DNA of 64,000 nt from Gari tellinella (GCA_922989275.2 OV277868.1:51644216-51708215), one strand, 5' to 3'; positions 32,542 to 42,930 are shown, counted from the stretch's first letter. The notes: generated by a model from the sequence alone, not told the origin. Program-made: numbers and translations.

Positions 32542-32772
32542 CCCATTACTCCATAGACTGTTCATAGTACATGTTTTGAAGATAAGTGACCACTTAAAGC
32601 AGGTTAAGGCGAATTCTGCTTTACTTTCGGTCTGCTTAAAGCTACTATATGCTAGAATGTAGAAACTATTTCTTAGTGTGCATAATTATTTATGACTTTA
32701 TATTGTGTAACTATTTTCTCCATTGGAGGAATAAATCAAGGTCATAAAAAGGAGTATCTATGGAGTAGTGGG
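32542..32772 (-). mobile_element. C-family MITE with deleted hairpin arm
   Basis: TTAA then CCCATTACTCCATAGACTG. In the hairpin AAAGCAGGTTAAGGCGAATT jumps from the outer arm to the tip, losing about 18 bases. The right TTAA has become TATTA. Confidence 0.8.
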
Positions 32773-32910
32773 TATTATCCTGTTCTACATACTATTTAAA
32801 ACAATTGATTCGTCATACAGATCGTGTCATGTATTTTTACAATAAAAATCAAATCAATGTAAAATAGATATAAAATAACAAAAGAAACAGTGTTGTAAAA
32901 TATAACGGTA

Positions 32911-33147
32911 CAGTGGAGAAGACGTTATTCTTTTCCGTTTAAATGCTGCGAAACACAAATCAATAAAATGCTGAACATTATAACGGTTTGAAACGTCTAA
33001 ATATTTATTTCAATCCGAGTGGCAACCAGTTTATATCCTTATCAGACGACGGATGTCCTTGCGTCTGATCAGGCTGCACACTGTTGTCAATTGCAATAAT
33101 TATTTTATCTTAAAAGCGTTTATTGGGAAAGAAAAACACCACCACTG
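32911..33147 (+). mobile_element. A-family MITE, diverged
   Basis: TA-flanked CAGTGGAGAAGACGTTATTC. The palindrome is imperfect (GACGACGGATGTCCTTGCGTC). Confidence 0.75.
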
Positions 33148-33325
33148 TACTTTGAAGCTGCAGTTCAATTTGACCTCGAGACAAAAGGAGTTGGTCCATC
33201 ATGGGCATGTAGATAACTTCTCAAATATTTATACATAATGCGTAAACAACAAACTGTGGGCGACAAATATTTAGCTGTTCTGTAACACCATACCTTACTG
33301 AACATATTCTAAAAGCGCTACCCGA

Positions 33326-33490
33326 AACTGTGCCCGTTTCATATTTGTACGACAAATGATCTCGTAAGTGATATTATAAAAGTGTCAATTTTTATTTATT
33401 TCTCCGTCTAATCCTGTGTTGTGACATCTCTTTGGAATCGTCTTGAAAAGACCCGTTTTTGTCGTACGAAGTTTTATGAAACGAGCCCCT
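33326..33490. mobile_element. E-family foldback, one arm deleted
   Basis: TGCCCGTTTCATATTTGTACG to AAGTTTTATGAAACGAGCCCC. Only one CTAATCCTGTGTTGTGACAT arm remains; the sequence jumps at GAAAAGACCCG. Confidence 0.7.
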
Positions 33491-33620
33491 GTTCTTTAAT
33501 AAATGCACATGTGGTCCCCATCTTAAATTATACGTAAACGTTTGAACACAAACGATATGACCAATGTCGAAATCATGCATCATCACTGATATTGACCCGT
33601 ATCAAAAGCAACTACATGTA

Positions 33621-33831
33621 CAGTGGACAAAACATTAATCTTTCCCGTTGAAACGCAAACGAAACGCAATGCACTAAAATGTAGAAAATAACAACTTTTT
33701 GACAATTCTGACTATTGATATTACGCTGAGTGGCAAACATTTTGGAGTCTGATCAGACGAAAATGTTTGTACTGGAAATAAAAGATTTAGCGTAAACGCG
33801 TTTATTGGGAAAAATAACGTTTTATCCACTG
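33621..33831 (+). mobile_element. A-family MITE, core deleted
   Basis: TA-flanked, 211 bp. The palindrome is reduced to GGAGTCTGATCAGACGAAAA; the second arm and GC tip are gone. Confidence 0.8.
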
Positions 33832-33906
33832 TACACTTAACTTTGTAGTAAGCAATCACTGAAACACAATCAAATTATGATATATTCTATATGAGTTTCC
33901 TATAAA

Positions 33907-34165
33907 ATTCCATATACGACTGTCAACTGATTGCTGCTAACTGCCTACCGTCATATGTTCCAAACCTAGCTCCATATACGACAGACAACTGTATGCTGCT
34001 AACTGCCTACCAAGATATTTGTAAACCCTTCATATATTCCAAATCTAGATCCATATACGACAGCCAACTGTTTGCTACTAACTGCTAAATGCCAACTGCG
34101 TACCTTCATATATTCAAAATCTTATTTCATATACGACAGCCAACTGCTTGCTGCTAACTGCAAGA
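33907..34165 (+). repeat. Tandem repeat rich in YAACTG motifs
   Basis: Four imperfect units contain CCATATACGACAGCCAACTG, GCTGCTAACTGC and a CATATATTC spacer. I count nine CAACTG or TAACTG words, which fit the Myb consensus YAACNG. Confidence 0.75.
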
Positions 34166-34251
34166 AATTCCAAAGTTTCCTGTACTACTTTTTTTTTTGA
34201 ATTGCATTACGAAGTCATCTGCCTTTTGAGATTGTCATAACTCTTAGTTAA

Positions 34252-34495
34252 CCCTTTCCCTTATAGAAGCGACTTTTAGCACATTCATTTTATTCATCCG
34301 CCAAAGAAAATAGTACCATTTTATACTGCCATGAATATGTACTAAAAGAAATATTTTCTATATACTAGCAGATATTAACCTAAAGTAGGCTGACAATAAA
34401 GCAGAATGTGCCCTAGGGCACATTCTGCTTTACTTTCAGCCTGCTTTAATAGGTCACATATCTTAACTACTAGAAACAGGATATGGGTTAAAGGG
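34252..34495 (+). mobile_element. C-family TTAA MITE, copy 8
   Basis: 244 bp between TTAA sites. Hairpin tip GTGCCCTAGGGCAC, so both tip variants seen elsewhere are combined and still paired. Confidence 0.92.
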
Positions 34496-34948
34496 TTAAG
34501 GGTTCGCTTATCACAAATTTAAGCTCTTCACTTACTACTTACCCAGGGTACAATACATGTTTTTAAAAGCAGCAAGTCATATGCAGGAACCATGAACGCT
34601 ACGTAGTCTTTTCAGCGAGTGTAATAAAAAGATTTTACAGAATTCTTAACAAAATCAAGGACTAGAAATTACTTAAAGATATCAATAAATGAATAATAGT
34701 GGTATAACTGTAACTTCGTTAACATAATTAAAGTTGTTTATTTATATTTAAAAACAGAAACATTAATAAATGTTGTCATAACATTCGCAATAGAAATTTG
34801 ACAATAAAACAAGGAGTTCAGTAAAAATATAACTGCTCCGCAACTTAGATATAAACAAAAAAAAGAAAAACCTTCCTTCATAACTCTTTGAACATTTGAC
34901 CATTTTAAGTTCTCTTTTGAAAGATGTTAATATTTTGCACCAAAGGCG

Positions 34949-35118
34949 ACTCAAGTCGATTTTGCAAACGGTCTAGAGCTGGATCAGACGCTGTGCTACG
35001 CGGTGTCTGATCAGGCACTCGAATAAATATTTCGCCACGCAAAACTTTCAAATTGGTCATATACCGGTAATTGCAAACAATATTTAGCAGACGATATTTT
35101 GACAGCGAAATGGTTATT
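34949..35118. mobile_element. B-family remnant
   Basis: TTTGCAAACGGTCTAGAGC, GATCAGACGCTGTGCTACGC and GGTGTCTGATCAGGC, then AGCAGACGATATTTTGACAG. Ends degraded. AT-rich sequence to 35447 holds no recognisable gene. Confidence 0.6.
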
Positions 35119-35447
35119 TTAAACTGTTATATTTGGCGAAGAAAGGACTAACAGAAATAAGAAGTCTGTAACGAACGAAAATGCTCTATAATGTACATAA
35201 TTTTATAGACAAATAACAAACAACCTTACTTCAAAACAATTTGAACGCTTAACGCTTTCGGTTGAAACAAATCTGACTACTAGAAGGTTGCCAGAAAGAC
35301 ACATTAGAAATAAGCAACAACAAACAAACCTTATTTCTAAACTTTTGAACGTTTTTTCCCTTTTCACCGTTTCCATTGCAATGGATTTGACAGTGAACAT
35401 AACTGATTGATTGATTGGTTGGCTGTGTTTTAATGATTTTATGTCTA

Positions 35448-35694
35448 CAGTGGAGAATCTGTTATTCTTTCCCAATAAACGATTTACGCTAAAACTATTA
35501 TTTCCAATACAAACAGTTTGGAGCCAGATCAGACGCCGGGTAACCCGGCGTCTGATCAGGCTCCAAACTGTTTGCCACCAAGATAAACATGAAATATCAG
35601 AATTGTCCAAAAGTTGTTCTTTTCTACGTTTTAGTGCTTTGCGTTTGCGTACGTTTGCGGGAAAGAATAACAGATTCTCCACTGTACCCATGCA
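35448..35694 (-). mobile_element. A-family MITE, copy 14
   Basis: TA-flanked, reverse orientation. It lacks most of the AACGCAAACG run near its right end. Inserted beside a SINE fragment. Confidence 0.88.
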
Positions 35695-35699
35695 GATGT

Positions 35700-35775
35700 C
35701 ATTCATACACTGTTTCAGGAACAAGTCGGCAACTGGGCAGAATCACAGACATTTCGCAAAAACCAAACAAACCTG
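35700..35775 (-). mobile_element. V-SINE fragment
   Basis: CACTGTTTCAGGAACAAGTC, GGCAACTGGGCAGAATCAC and ATTTCGCAAA match the central part of the SINE at 29932. Head and tail are missing. Confidence 0.6.
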
Positions 35776-36005
35776 AAAGCCAGATCATTTCCCAATAGCT
35801 TTGACATTCAGATTATAAATACATGTAACTCGTTGGCATTTTCAAGAAACTATCATCTACATTTTGAAGAAACTATATCTTGTATGGGTTCGTTCCGATT
35901 AAACCAGTTACTTAAAGCTTTATAAGAATATGACTTACACAGTTGATATCTTAAACTAAACCATTTTACGAATAATACTCTTGCATGACTTTCACAACCT
36001 TTGCA

Positions 36006-36229
36006 AAACTCATTCACCCTTGAACCTTTTAGTTGACAATTACACTGTCCAATGTCCAATTACGTCTAGTCCATTTATGACTATTTATGGTTGTTTCCTG
36101 CAAATATATTGCAAAATGACAAACAGTGCAGACCCCGATCAGAGGACTCATAAGTCCTTAAGGAACCAACTGACCTTGGTCTACACTGTTTGCCTAGAAC
36201 AATTGTACTCTCACACGGTACACGGTTCA
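36006..36229 (+). mobile_element. D-family MITE, copy 8
   Basis: CTCATTCACCCTTGAACC through palindrome CAGACCCCGATCAGAGGAC to GGTACACGGTTCA. Its right TTAA (36230-36233) is also the left TTAA of the next D element. Confidence 0.75.
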
Positions 36230-36233
36230 TTAA

Positions 36234-36459
36234 CTCATTATCCCCTGAAACTTCCAATGGATAGTTCCAGTTTACAATAAAGGCTGGTCCATTTTTTACT
36301 ATTTAGGGTTAATTTTTATAATACATGTATGTTGCAAAATGACGAACAGTGAAGTAGAGGGCTACTACAGTGACTTCACTGTTTGCATTAGACAAGTGAA
36401 CTATTCACAGGTACACTTTTGGTAAATGACGGATATATGCGTCCCAAGGGCTCAATGAG
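36234..36459 (+). mobile_element. D-family MITE, copy 9
   Basis: 226 bp between TTAA sites. The palindrome is shortened to AGTGAAGTAGAGGGCTAC and AGTGACTTCACT. A scrap of another D end (CTCCTCGCTAGGG) follows the right TTAA. Confidence 0.8.
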
Positions 36460-36491
36460 TTAAGGGACGACAATACTCCTCGCTAGGGAGA

Positions 36492-36530
36492 TTAACCTCG
36501 CTGGTCTCCAGTGTCGTTTGACTCGATGTC
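36492..36530 (-). CDS. Very short candidate terminal exon
   Basis: A long pyrimidine tract ending TTTATTTTAG precedes a frame DIESNDTGDQRG and TAA. It could be an alternative last exon to 37654-37787. The short length makes chance likely. Confidence 0.15.
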   Translation of the reverse strand, partial: DIESNDTGDQRG

Positions 36531-36860
36531 CTAAAATAAATAGAAAAGGGAAACAATTAATGTCAAGGTCAATGTGAAATTGATAGGTGGATTAAGAATG
36601 CTGCAAGGCAACAAGTGTTAACGTATCCAACCATTCTAGTAATCTGTATTGATGCTAGACGAAATCGGTAATGTCTGGTTCTGCTGCACGGACGCACGCA
36701 CGCACGGGCTTATACAAACAGTAATCTATGTAAATGAACTATTTCAAACCAAAATAGTCTCTATATCAAATGAAAATACGAAGCACATTGTCTTTATATA
36801 GGTAGTCTATACATAGATGCAAAAGTTACAAGTAGATAATTTCTGAATCTAAACCTTTAA

Positions 36861-37373
36861 AGAGGCTCGCAACCAGATTTAGCATTAAAAATAGTAATTT
36901 GTAAATATATGTCAAATGCTTATATAAACGGGTAGGAATTAGTTTAGGATAAGAAATTCTGTTTAAAAATGAATTTTCATAAACAAAAATATTGAGCTCT
37001 GGTGGGATTCGAAACCAGGACCCGGCATGCGGGGACAGAAAAGCAAAATAAGTCAACCCCTTAGCCAACTCTACCACCGGGCTATTCATATATTTGGGAT
37101 CGATTTTTTGTACTTCATGGTGTAGCGATGGAGAGTACATAATTCGGCTCGGGTTTATGTCTAAGCCCGTGATCAATTACTGTTGCGTCTTTGGATGCAA
37201 CGAATAAAGCGATGGAATTTATCTAAAAAATTAAGACTTGAAGACTTTTCTGCAGGATGTTTTTAGACTGATCATATTTTTCTAATGCCAGATGCACGAC
37301 AATGCTACACATTTGGTTTTATTTGAGTATTTTCTTTTATTTTTGCAATATCCCCATCTGGTTGCGAGTTGCT
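36861..37373 (-). mobile_element. N-family TTAA element, copy 3
   Basis: 513 bp; TTAA at the left and TTAC at the right; ends AGAGGCTCGCAACCAG and CTGGTTGCGAGTTGCT. It carries a tRNA-like segment on the minus strand at 36995-37082. Confidence 0.8.
36995..37082 (-). pseudogene. tRNA-like sequence inside N element
   Basis: Minus strand: a CCGGTGG and CCACCAG acceptor pair with one mismatch, A-box-like TTGGCTAAGGGG, B-box-like GGTTTCGAATCC, and a short T run after it. Better paired than the copy at 8316, but the extra T in the B box and the odd length argue against function. Confidence 0.6.
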
Positions 37374-37653
37374 TTACATTTAAGCAAATACAACGGACGG
37401 TCAGACTTGCAGATGGGCGGATGGAGACAAAACTTGTCCCCTAGGTTTCACCTATAGTATAGGGATACTTATAGTCTCATAATATAGACCAGTCGACTCA
37501 TCAAACAGTATCCCCTTATAACAAATTAAAACAACAACACCAACACTTCACCACTTATTTGTAATATACATAGTAAATACCCTTAAATAAGATAAACGTC
37601 AAAGTGGCATTAGCATAAATAACATTTTACCTGTTTGACTAGTCACGTGATCG

Positions 37654-37787
37654 TTAGCTCGAATCTGTGGACTCTCCAGTCATTGAAAACACGTTGTCGT
37701 TCAGGAGCTGTTCCGCATGGCGGTGTAGAATTAGACCACCGCTGGATCCCGAACTTGTGCTAAGATTATCATTGCTGCCACAGACAT
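37654..37787 (-). CDS. Candidate terminal exon, serine-rich C-terminus
   Basis: On the minus strand an acceptor-like TTGTGGTTCTCGTTCCAG is followed by two bases and then VCGSNDNLSTSSGSSGG, LILHRHAEQLLNDNVFS and MTGESTDSS, then TAA. The serine/glycine stretch and polar tail look like a real protein C-terminus, and no local repeat family covers it. The other two frames stop quickly. A donor-like CAG before GTAAAA lies 23 bases past the stop. I cannot name the protein and found no upstream exon. Confidence 0.42.
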
Positions 37788-37877
37788 CTGGAACGAGAAC
37801 CACAACATACATTAACTGCTTTCAAGGAGAATTTACCCTTACAGAAACAATATCATAATTGCCAGGTCATGTATTAT

Positions 37878-37996
37878 GTATATCAATAACTCAAACTCAC
37901 ATAAGTCTAACTTACCCTATTTCAAAGTTTAAATTATGTTGAACCACGTTTTAACTTTGAAATATAAACCTGTTCGACTTAAACGAAACGGGGTTA
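37878..37996. mobile_element. G-family remnant
   Basis: AATAACTCAAACTCACATAAG, then a palindrome around CAAAGTTTAAATTATG and CACGTTTTAACTTTG, then TGTTCGACTTAAACG. Outer ends lost. Confidence 0.6.
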
Positions 37997-38097
37997 CCGA
38001 ACAGTAGCGACGATCGTAGTTATAGTTTTCATAGCAAAAGTATATATTTTAAGTTCATGTGTTGTACAAATGTTTGGCTTTTTGCCTTACATTCATC

Positions 38098-38320
38098 CAA
38101 CTCATTCGCCCGTGCAACTCTAGATCGACAATTTTATTCTTTTATTTTACTATAAACATGTATATGGTTAGTTTAACTTTTACAATTATATTGCAAAATG
38201 ACAAACAGTGCAGACCCTGATCAGATGGCTACTGCATGAGCCCTCTGCGCATGGGTCTACACTGTTTGCATTGACAAATGTACTCTTCATGGGTACTTTT
38301 GTTGTCATTAGGGTTGGATA
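38098..38320 (+). mobile_element. D-family MITE, copy 10
   Basis: CTCATTCGCCCGTGCAAC, GACAAACAGTGCAGACCC palindrome with several mismatches, and CATTAGGGTTGGATATG. Confidence 0.65.
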
Positions 38321-38370
38321 TGTTAACATATCTTTACAGTAACAAACATTACTTTTTGCAGTATAAACTC

Positions 38371-38575
38371 AACTAGGCGCAAAGCAATAGAATACATTTC
38401 AAACAAAAAAACCCAGTTTTTTTAACTGTTGACAATTCTTTTTGATTTGAGTTAGAAAAAGTTTGGACGCGGCCTAGTCAGATGCCAAAATCCTCGGCAT
38501 CTATTCTGGCTCCAAATAGTGTGCAAAGGGACATCAGCATTTTGTTACTAACACTTTTGTTGGGGAATTGCGTTG
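38371..38575 (+). mobile_element. A-family remnant
   Basis: AACTGTTGACAATTCTTTTTG, AAGTTTGGACGCGGCC, CTCGGCATCTATTCTGGCTCC and TGTTGGGGAATTGCG keep A order, but the ends are unrecognisable. Confidence 0.45.
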
Positions 38576-38595
38576 GTTAGCCCTTTAACCCTTTT

Positions 38596-38825
38596 AACCC
38601 TATATACGCGTTATGTGCAGACAGTGTATCTGTGAAGAATGTACTTGTCCTATGCAAACAGTGAATACCCAGATTTGAGGGCTCCTAAAAGAACCCTCTG
38701 ATCAGGGTCTGCACTGTTTGCCATATTGCATTACATGGTCAAAACAACTCTAAGAGGTAAGCAAATAAATGGATTAGACTAAATTGTAAAATGGAATTGC
38801 CTATTTGAAGTTTTAGGGAGGAAGG
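38596..38825 (-). mobile_element. D-family MITE, copy 11
   Basis: CCCTTTTAACCCTATATACG, palindrome CAGTGAATACCCAGATTTGAG with complement, and AAGTTTTAGGGAGGAAGGGG. It starts beside two closely spaced TTTAACCC words. Confidence 0.65.
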
Positions 38826-38829
38826 GGTA

Positions 38830-39100
38830 TTGTGAGTGTTACTTTGGTTGGTGTTCCCACCCTTTGTCTCTATGTGTGTCTCTCTCACTTTTCATATAAA
38901 CATTCCATCTAAACAGGCGAAGCTTAATGACAATTTACCAGCCAGACTGTCTCTAAGTATCAATTCTTTCATCTATATTCGCTAAACCCTTTCATTTTAT
39001 CAGCCTACATGGTTAAGGAAATGACTGTAAATTATAGCAAATCTTGTATTAAACCATCATTCAATAGAAGGACTACTCTCAGTCATCAATTAATGCTGTC
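38830..39100. other. No gene recognised
   Basis: AT-rich sequence with a CTCT-rich patch near 38880. No repeat or exon-like frame seen. Confidence 0.4.
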
Positions 39101-39105
39101 GCTTA

Positions 39106-39172
39106 ATGCAGGATAAAATAATGCAGAAAGCTCCTTAAGGAGCTTTCTGCATTATTTGTATCATGCATTAAG
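39106..39172. repeat. I-type hairpin, copy 1
   Basis: GCTTAATGCAGGATAAAATA with its complement; tip GCTCCTTAAGGAGC. Arms are nearly perfect. Confidence 0.8.
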
Positions 39173-39179
39173 CATTCAT

Positions 39180-39880
39180 CTTTATTATAAGATCTACACG
39201 CTACTTCAATTAGAAGTCGCTTAATATAAGATTGATTGTTAATACAAAAATGAATATCGGCATATCTGAAGAACCGTTTCTGCCATAGCTGCCCATTGAT
39301 TTTGTCACAAAGCAGACTCTATTATCCTTAATTCATGCATCTTCCATCATTTTATAAATCCGAGTTGTCATTTATATCATAGTTAGGACATATTACTGGC
39401 GTATACATCATAATTACTACTTAAAGACCAGGAGACGATGATAATATCGTGATTCGGGAACGCATTAGCTGATTTCTTCTCCAAACAGCCAACAAATACG
39501 GTTATTACGTACACACGATTGGGCCCTTAAGAAGCACAAATCTATTGAATTTATTCATTAATGGCTTTGTTTGATATCTGGGAAAGATATGGATGAGGCG
39601 CATTGAGGGGTGTCTGTTCTTGCCCAAAACTAACATCAAATTAATGTGGATGTCCATACATTTTAAAAATTAATATTTCTTATATCTGAAGCGCATTGAA
39701 ACTTGTGTTTAGCTGCCAATCTTACGATAAACCAATTCAATCCTTGTGTAAAATTAATGCAAGGAACACATAAAGCAGAGAGGTCTACATGATTTTTGTT
39801 CTTCAATAGTCAATTGCCTGTAACAAAACTTTGACTACATAAGGCGTAAACAGGTGGTCAATTACTCGTTCGATACTAGC
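39180..39880. other. Repeat-poor stretch, no gene recognised
   Basis: About 700 bases lacking local MITE sequence. It contains homeodomain-type ATTA words (ATTTATTCATTAATGGC near 39550) and no frame of interest. Confidence 0.35.
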
Positions 39881-39884
39881 TCTA

Positions 39885-40081
39885 TTCTTCTAGTAACTTT
39901 TAATGGAAGTCCTTGTTTTTCTATCAAGTCAAGTCTATCTATGCCTATTTTGGAATATATTGCTAAATGATACACAGTATATACCATGATCACTGTTTGC
40001 ATATTGCAAATGTACTCCTTACAGGTATACTATTGGTAAAAGAAACGTGTACAGAATACTACCCGTCGCTCGTGTTCAAAG
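39885..40081 (+). mobile_element. D-family remnant
   Basis: CTTTTAATGGAAGTCC, TATATTGCTAAATGATACAC, a palindrome collapsed to CCATGATCACTGTTTG, then ACAGGTATACTATTGG and CCGTCGCTCGTGTTCAA. Confidence 0.55.
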
Positions 40082-40174
40082 GTCGACAATATTGCATGTA
40101 TGTTCTGCTTTAAAGTATATTTTGCTAAAACGAAATATCAGCTAAGGAGTAACACTACATTTCACGGAAATTTC

Positions 40175-40320
40175 CCCAAGTTTATAAAGAGTTTGGGTTG
40201 AGTTTGAGACCGTTCCCAAGCATGCATCTGATTCTTTAGATTTGAGTTTTTGCTTAAATCTGACCAATCAAATGTTTGAGAACGATCTCAGACCCAATTC
40301 AAACTCTTCATAACATTGGT
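40175..40320. mobile_element. J-family foldback, copy 3
   Basis: AAGTTTATAAAGAGTTTGGG pairs with CCCAATTCAAACTCTTCATA. The inner TTTGAGTTTTTGCTTAAATC marks the core. Confidence 0.75.
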
Positions 40321-40501
40321 ACCTAACTACAGCTCTTGTGATATTATCTTTATTTTCGTATTCAATTTCTCAAAAGGATTGTCTCAAACCCTGCTATTTT
40401 GTAACTAGTATTTAGAACAATATCATAGTTCGAGTATGGTTCTGAATAGTTCTTATGTTAGACTTCTATTGTTCGAGTAAATTGTCATGTGTCCCTTTGT
40501 C

Positions 40502-40665
40502 ATAACAGACAGTGTATACCATAATCAGACGCTATTATTTGTTTTGCCTTTGAGTATCATATCTGGGTCAACGCTATTTGCATACGGCAAGTGCAATCTT
40601 TACAGGTACATTGATTACAATGGCATATATGAGTATATTCGTCACTAGGATTAAGTTGGTTAAAC
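40502..40665 (+). mobile_element. D-family remnant
   Basis: ACAGACAGTGTATACCATAAT, CATATCTGGGTCAACGC, ACAGGTACATTGATTAC and TTCGTCACTAGGATTAAG. Palindrome heavily mutated. Confidence 0.5.
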
Positions 40666-40674
40666 AACAGTTAA

Positions 40675-40893
40675 CCTCTTCACTACCATGACGCCATCAA
40701 GTTTGAAACAATTGTTGTTTGCTCTTATTTCTCAAAATCAAATATTTAAATATTTCGACTTAAGAAATATTGCAATCAGTGGCAAAGAGTTTGGATTATG
40801 ATCAGACGCCGTTTTACACGGCGTCTGATCAGGGTCCAAACTGTTGCAATTAAGAATTGTAGATCTACTCGGGGTAAGGCTCTTGAACAGGAG
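40675..40893 (+). mobile_element. B-family MITE, copy 8
   Basis: TTAA then CCTCTTCACTACCATGACG. Palindrome GATCAGACGCCGTTTTACAC. The right end ACTCGGGGTAAGGC is as in the copy at 15028, but the last bases are changed. Confidence 0.75.
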
Positions 40894-40968
40894 GATAATG
40901 GGATAATCACAAGAGAATGACCGTGAATCTGAATTTTGGTGATAACATCTTAATTATAAATAACTTAA

Positions 40969-41160
40969 CCCATCGAGCCCTAGCGACGAGTATACTCGTC
41001 CATTACAAAACGAAAACATGTGCTTGCCGAGAATACACTTATCCTATAAAGAAAGTGTAGTCCGCATTGTTTATAAATTTGCAATGTATAGTACAAATTT
41101 GACTTGACCGCGTTTGAAACGGAAATTGTCCATAATTATGGAGTTTCCAGTGTCAAAGAG
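40969..41160 (-). mobile_element. D-family MITE lacking its palindrome
   Basis: TTAA on both sides; ends CCCATCGAGCCCTAGCGACG and GAGTTTCCAGTGTCAAAGAG. The centre jumps from GAAAGTGTAGTCC to GCATTGTTTATAAA, so the core is lost. Confidence 0.8.
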
Positions 41161-41164
41161 TTAA

Positions 41165-41960
41165 AGGTTTCATATTCTGTCTCAAGTGAACAATAAAATG
41201 CTATCCAAACTTACAGATCGAATATAATTGTTGGCGTAGCTAGTCAAGCAAACAGTATTAAAACGAATCAAAATGTATTATAAATGTAACATACACAGAT
41301 TGGAACATTACCATTTAAGACGATTTATGACGATTTTGGAGATCTTTGCAAATCATTATTCAAAAGAAAAATATTTAACATCAAAACACCGGATTCATTT
41401 AATTCTTATAAAGTAAATGGTTTTCAACTTGCAAAATGATACAACGCGCTCAAATTATGTCCCGTCTTGAAAAGGCGTCCCCTTGTTAGTTCGTCCCCAG
41501 CGAGTATTTAGACGCCTCCGTTATCGTCGATCTTTATGAGTACACATCATCGGGTTTCCGACAAACTACAGATGACAAGAAAGTCATTTAACGACGGCCA
41601 TCTCATAATGAAAGGCAGGAGCCTAATCTGATTCCCTCTGATGCCTAAATCGCATGACAAGCCGCGATATATCGCGTATTCTTATCTTGCGTTGTGGGTT
41701 ATTTTAGATTATGGGCAATCAAGACGGATCGGCGTGGAATATTTTACGGATTTCAAACGACTAAACACAGGGACGTGTAAACTGACGGCGCACAGCTGAT
41801 TTAGCCGGGAGGAAATAAGATGTTGCTACAAGGTATAATTTGTTTCCATTGCCATTTTTTCCGTCTCGGTATGTCTGACGAATTCTGCTCAGTACAGCCC
41901 CAATATAATTTCTCCGTTTTGCTCCTTAGTCCACACATTTGGACTTGATAATCTGTATTC
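41165..41960. other. Repeat-poor island with CGCGATATATCGCG
   Basis: The part from about 41440 to 41950 has more CpG than its surroundings and none of the local repeats. A perfect 14-base palindrome CGCGATATATCGCG lies at 41663-41676. No long frame. It could be a conserved regulatory element; this is inference. Confidence 0.35.
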
Positions 41961-42026
41961 AAGGTTTGGGTTGGTCTAGCACTTGTACATTTTGAGGACC
42001 AGAGCTAACCAGACAAGAGATATAAG

Positions 42027-42084
42027 GGCCTTAACGCTCACATGACTACATGGGCACTTGAGAGCAGGTGAGCGAAAAAGTACC
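42027..42084 (+). repeat. O-type terminal scrap
   Basis: GGGCCTTAACGCTCACATG and GAGAGCAGGTGAGCGAAAAA look like both ends of an O element joined with the interior missing. Confidence 0.4.
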
Positions 42085-42239
42085 AAATTGGAGAGTTCTG
42101 GCAATTCAAGAAGACTGATTTGTCCATCACTTTGAACATTGACATCGTGCTTGTTTCAACGAAATCGGGCTTGCAGAATTTAAAATGTAAACTTTATAAA
42201 AAATTGTCAAGAAGGAATTTCAAACCAACATTAAAAATA

Positions 42240-42560
42240 GAAGGCATAGTATAGAATTATGCTCCGGAAACGAGTTTTCAATAATAAAGGTCAATGTCAA
42301 AGTGACCTGAAAGTGGTACGCGACGACAAGTTTGGTAACCGCAGATGATATGGTATAGAAGTTATGCTCCGGAAAATATTTTTCAATTATCAAGAGCAGG
42401 GGTCAATGTCAAATTGACCTTAAAGACTTAAACTTAAAGTGGTACTCGAAACTAGACGATCTCAATATGTATCGCACAAGTTTTGGTAATCCTAGATGGC
42501 ATAGTAAAGGAGTTATGCTACGGACAAATAAGGACGAACCGCCGGACGGACAAGTATAGA
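42240..42560 (+). repeat. Repeated TTATGCTCCGG segments
   Basis: GAATTATGCTCCGGAAA, GAAGTTATGCTCCGGAAAA and GGAGTTATGCTACGGACAAA recur about 100-150 bases apart with GGTCAATGTCAAAGTGACC between them. A CpG-rich end GACGAACCGCCGGACGG follows. Confidence 0.6.
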
Positions 42561-42609
42561 ACACCACCCCTCCAACCCCACCCCATTACCTAGTGGGGTA
42601 TAATAAAGG

Positions 42610-42930
42610 ACAACGCACTGATCATTTCTACCAATTTTTAACAAAATCGGGCCATTAGAATTTGAGTTTAAAAGATTTTCAAAATGGCCACTATCGACCA
42701 TATTGGATTTCAAGTGAACATTTAATTAACAACTTTTGGTAAGGACTATACACTGATCATTTCTACCAACTTTCAACAAATCCGGCCAGTAGATGTTGGT
42801 TTTAAGATTAAAATAGTTTTTTTCAAGATGGCCGCCATATTGGATTTCAAATCAGCATGACAATAACGTTTAGTAAGCACTATACACTGATGACTTCTAC
42901 CAAGTTTCGACAAAGTTGGTCCATTAGGAT
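42610..42930 (+). repeat. 134-bp tandem repeat
   Basis: Units start at about 42617, 42751 and 42885 with CACTGATCATTTCTACCAA. Each complete unit has AAGATGGCCGCCATATTGG or a variant, close to the YY1 site AAGATGGCGGC. Confidence 0.75.

Noticed and set aside
35203..35724. 173-codon minus-strand frame
   Set aside because: Half of it is the A element at 35448 read in its open frame and the rest is low-complexity hydrophobic sequence.
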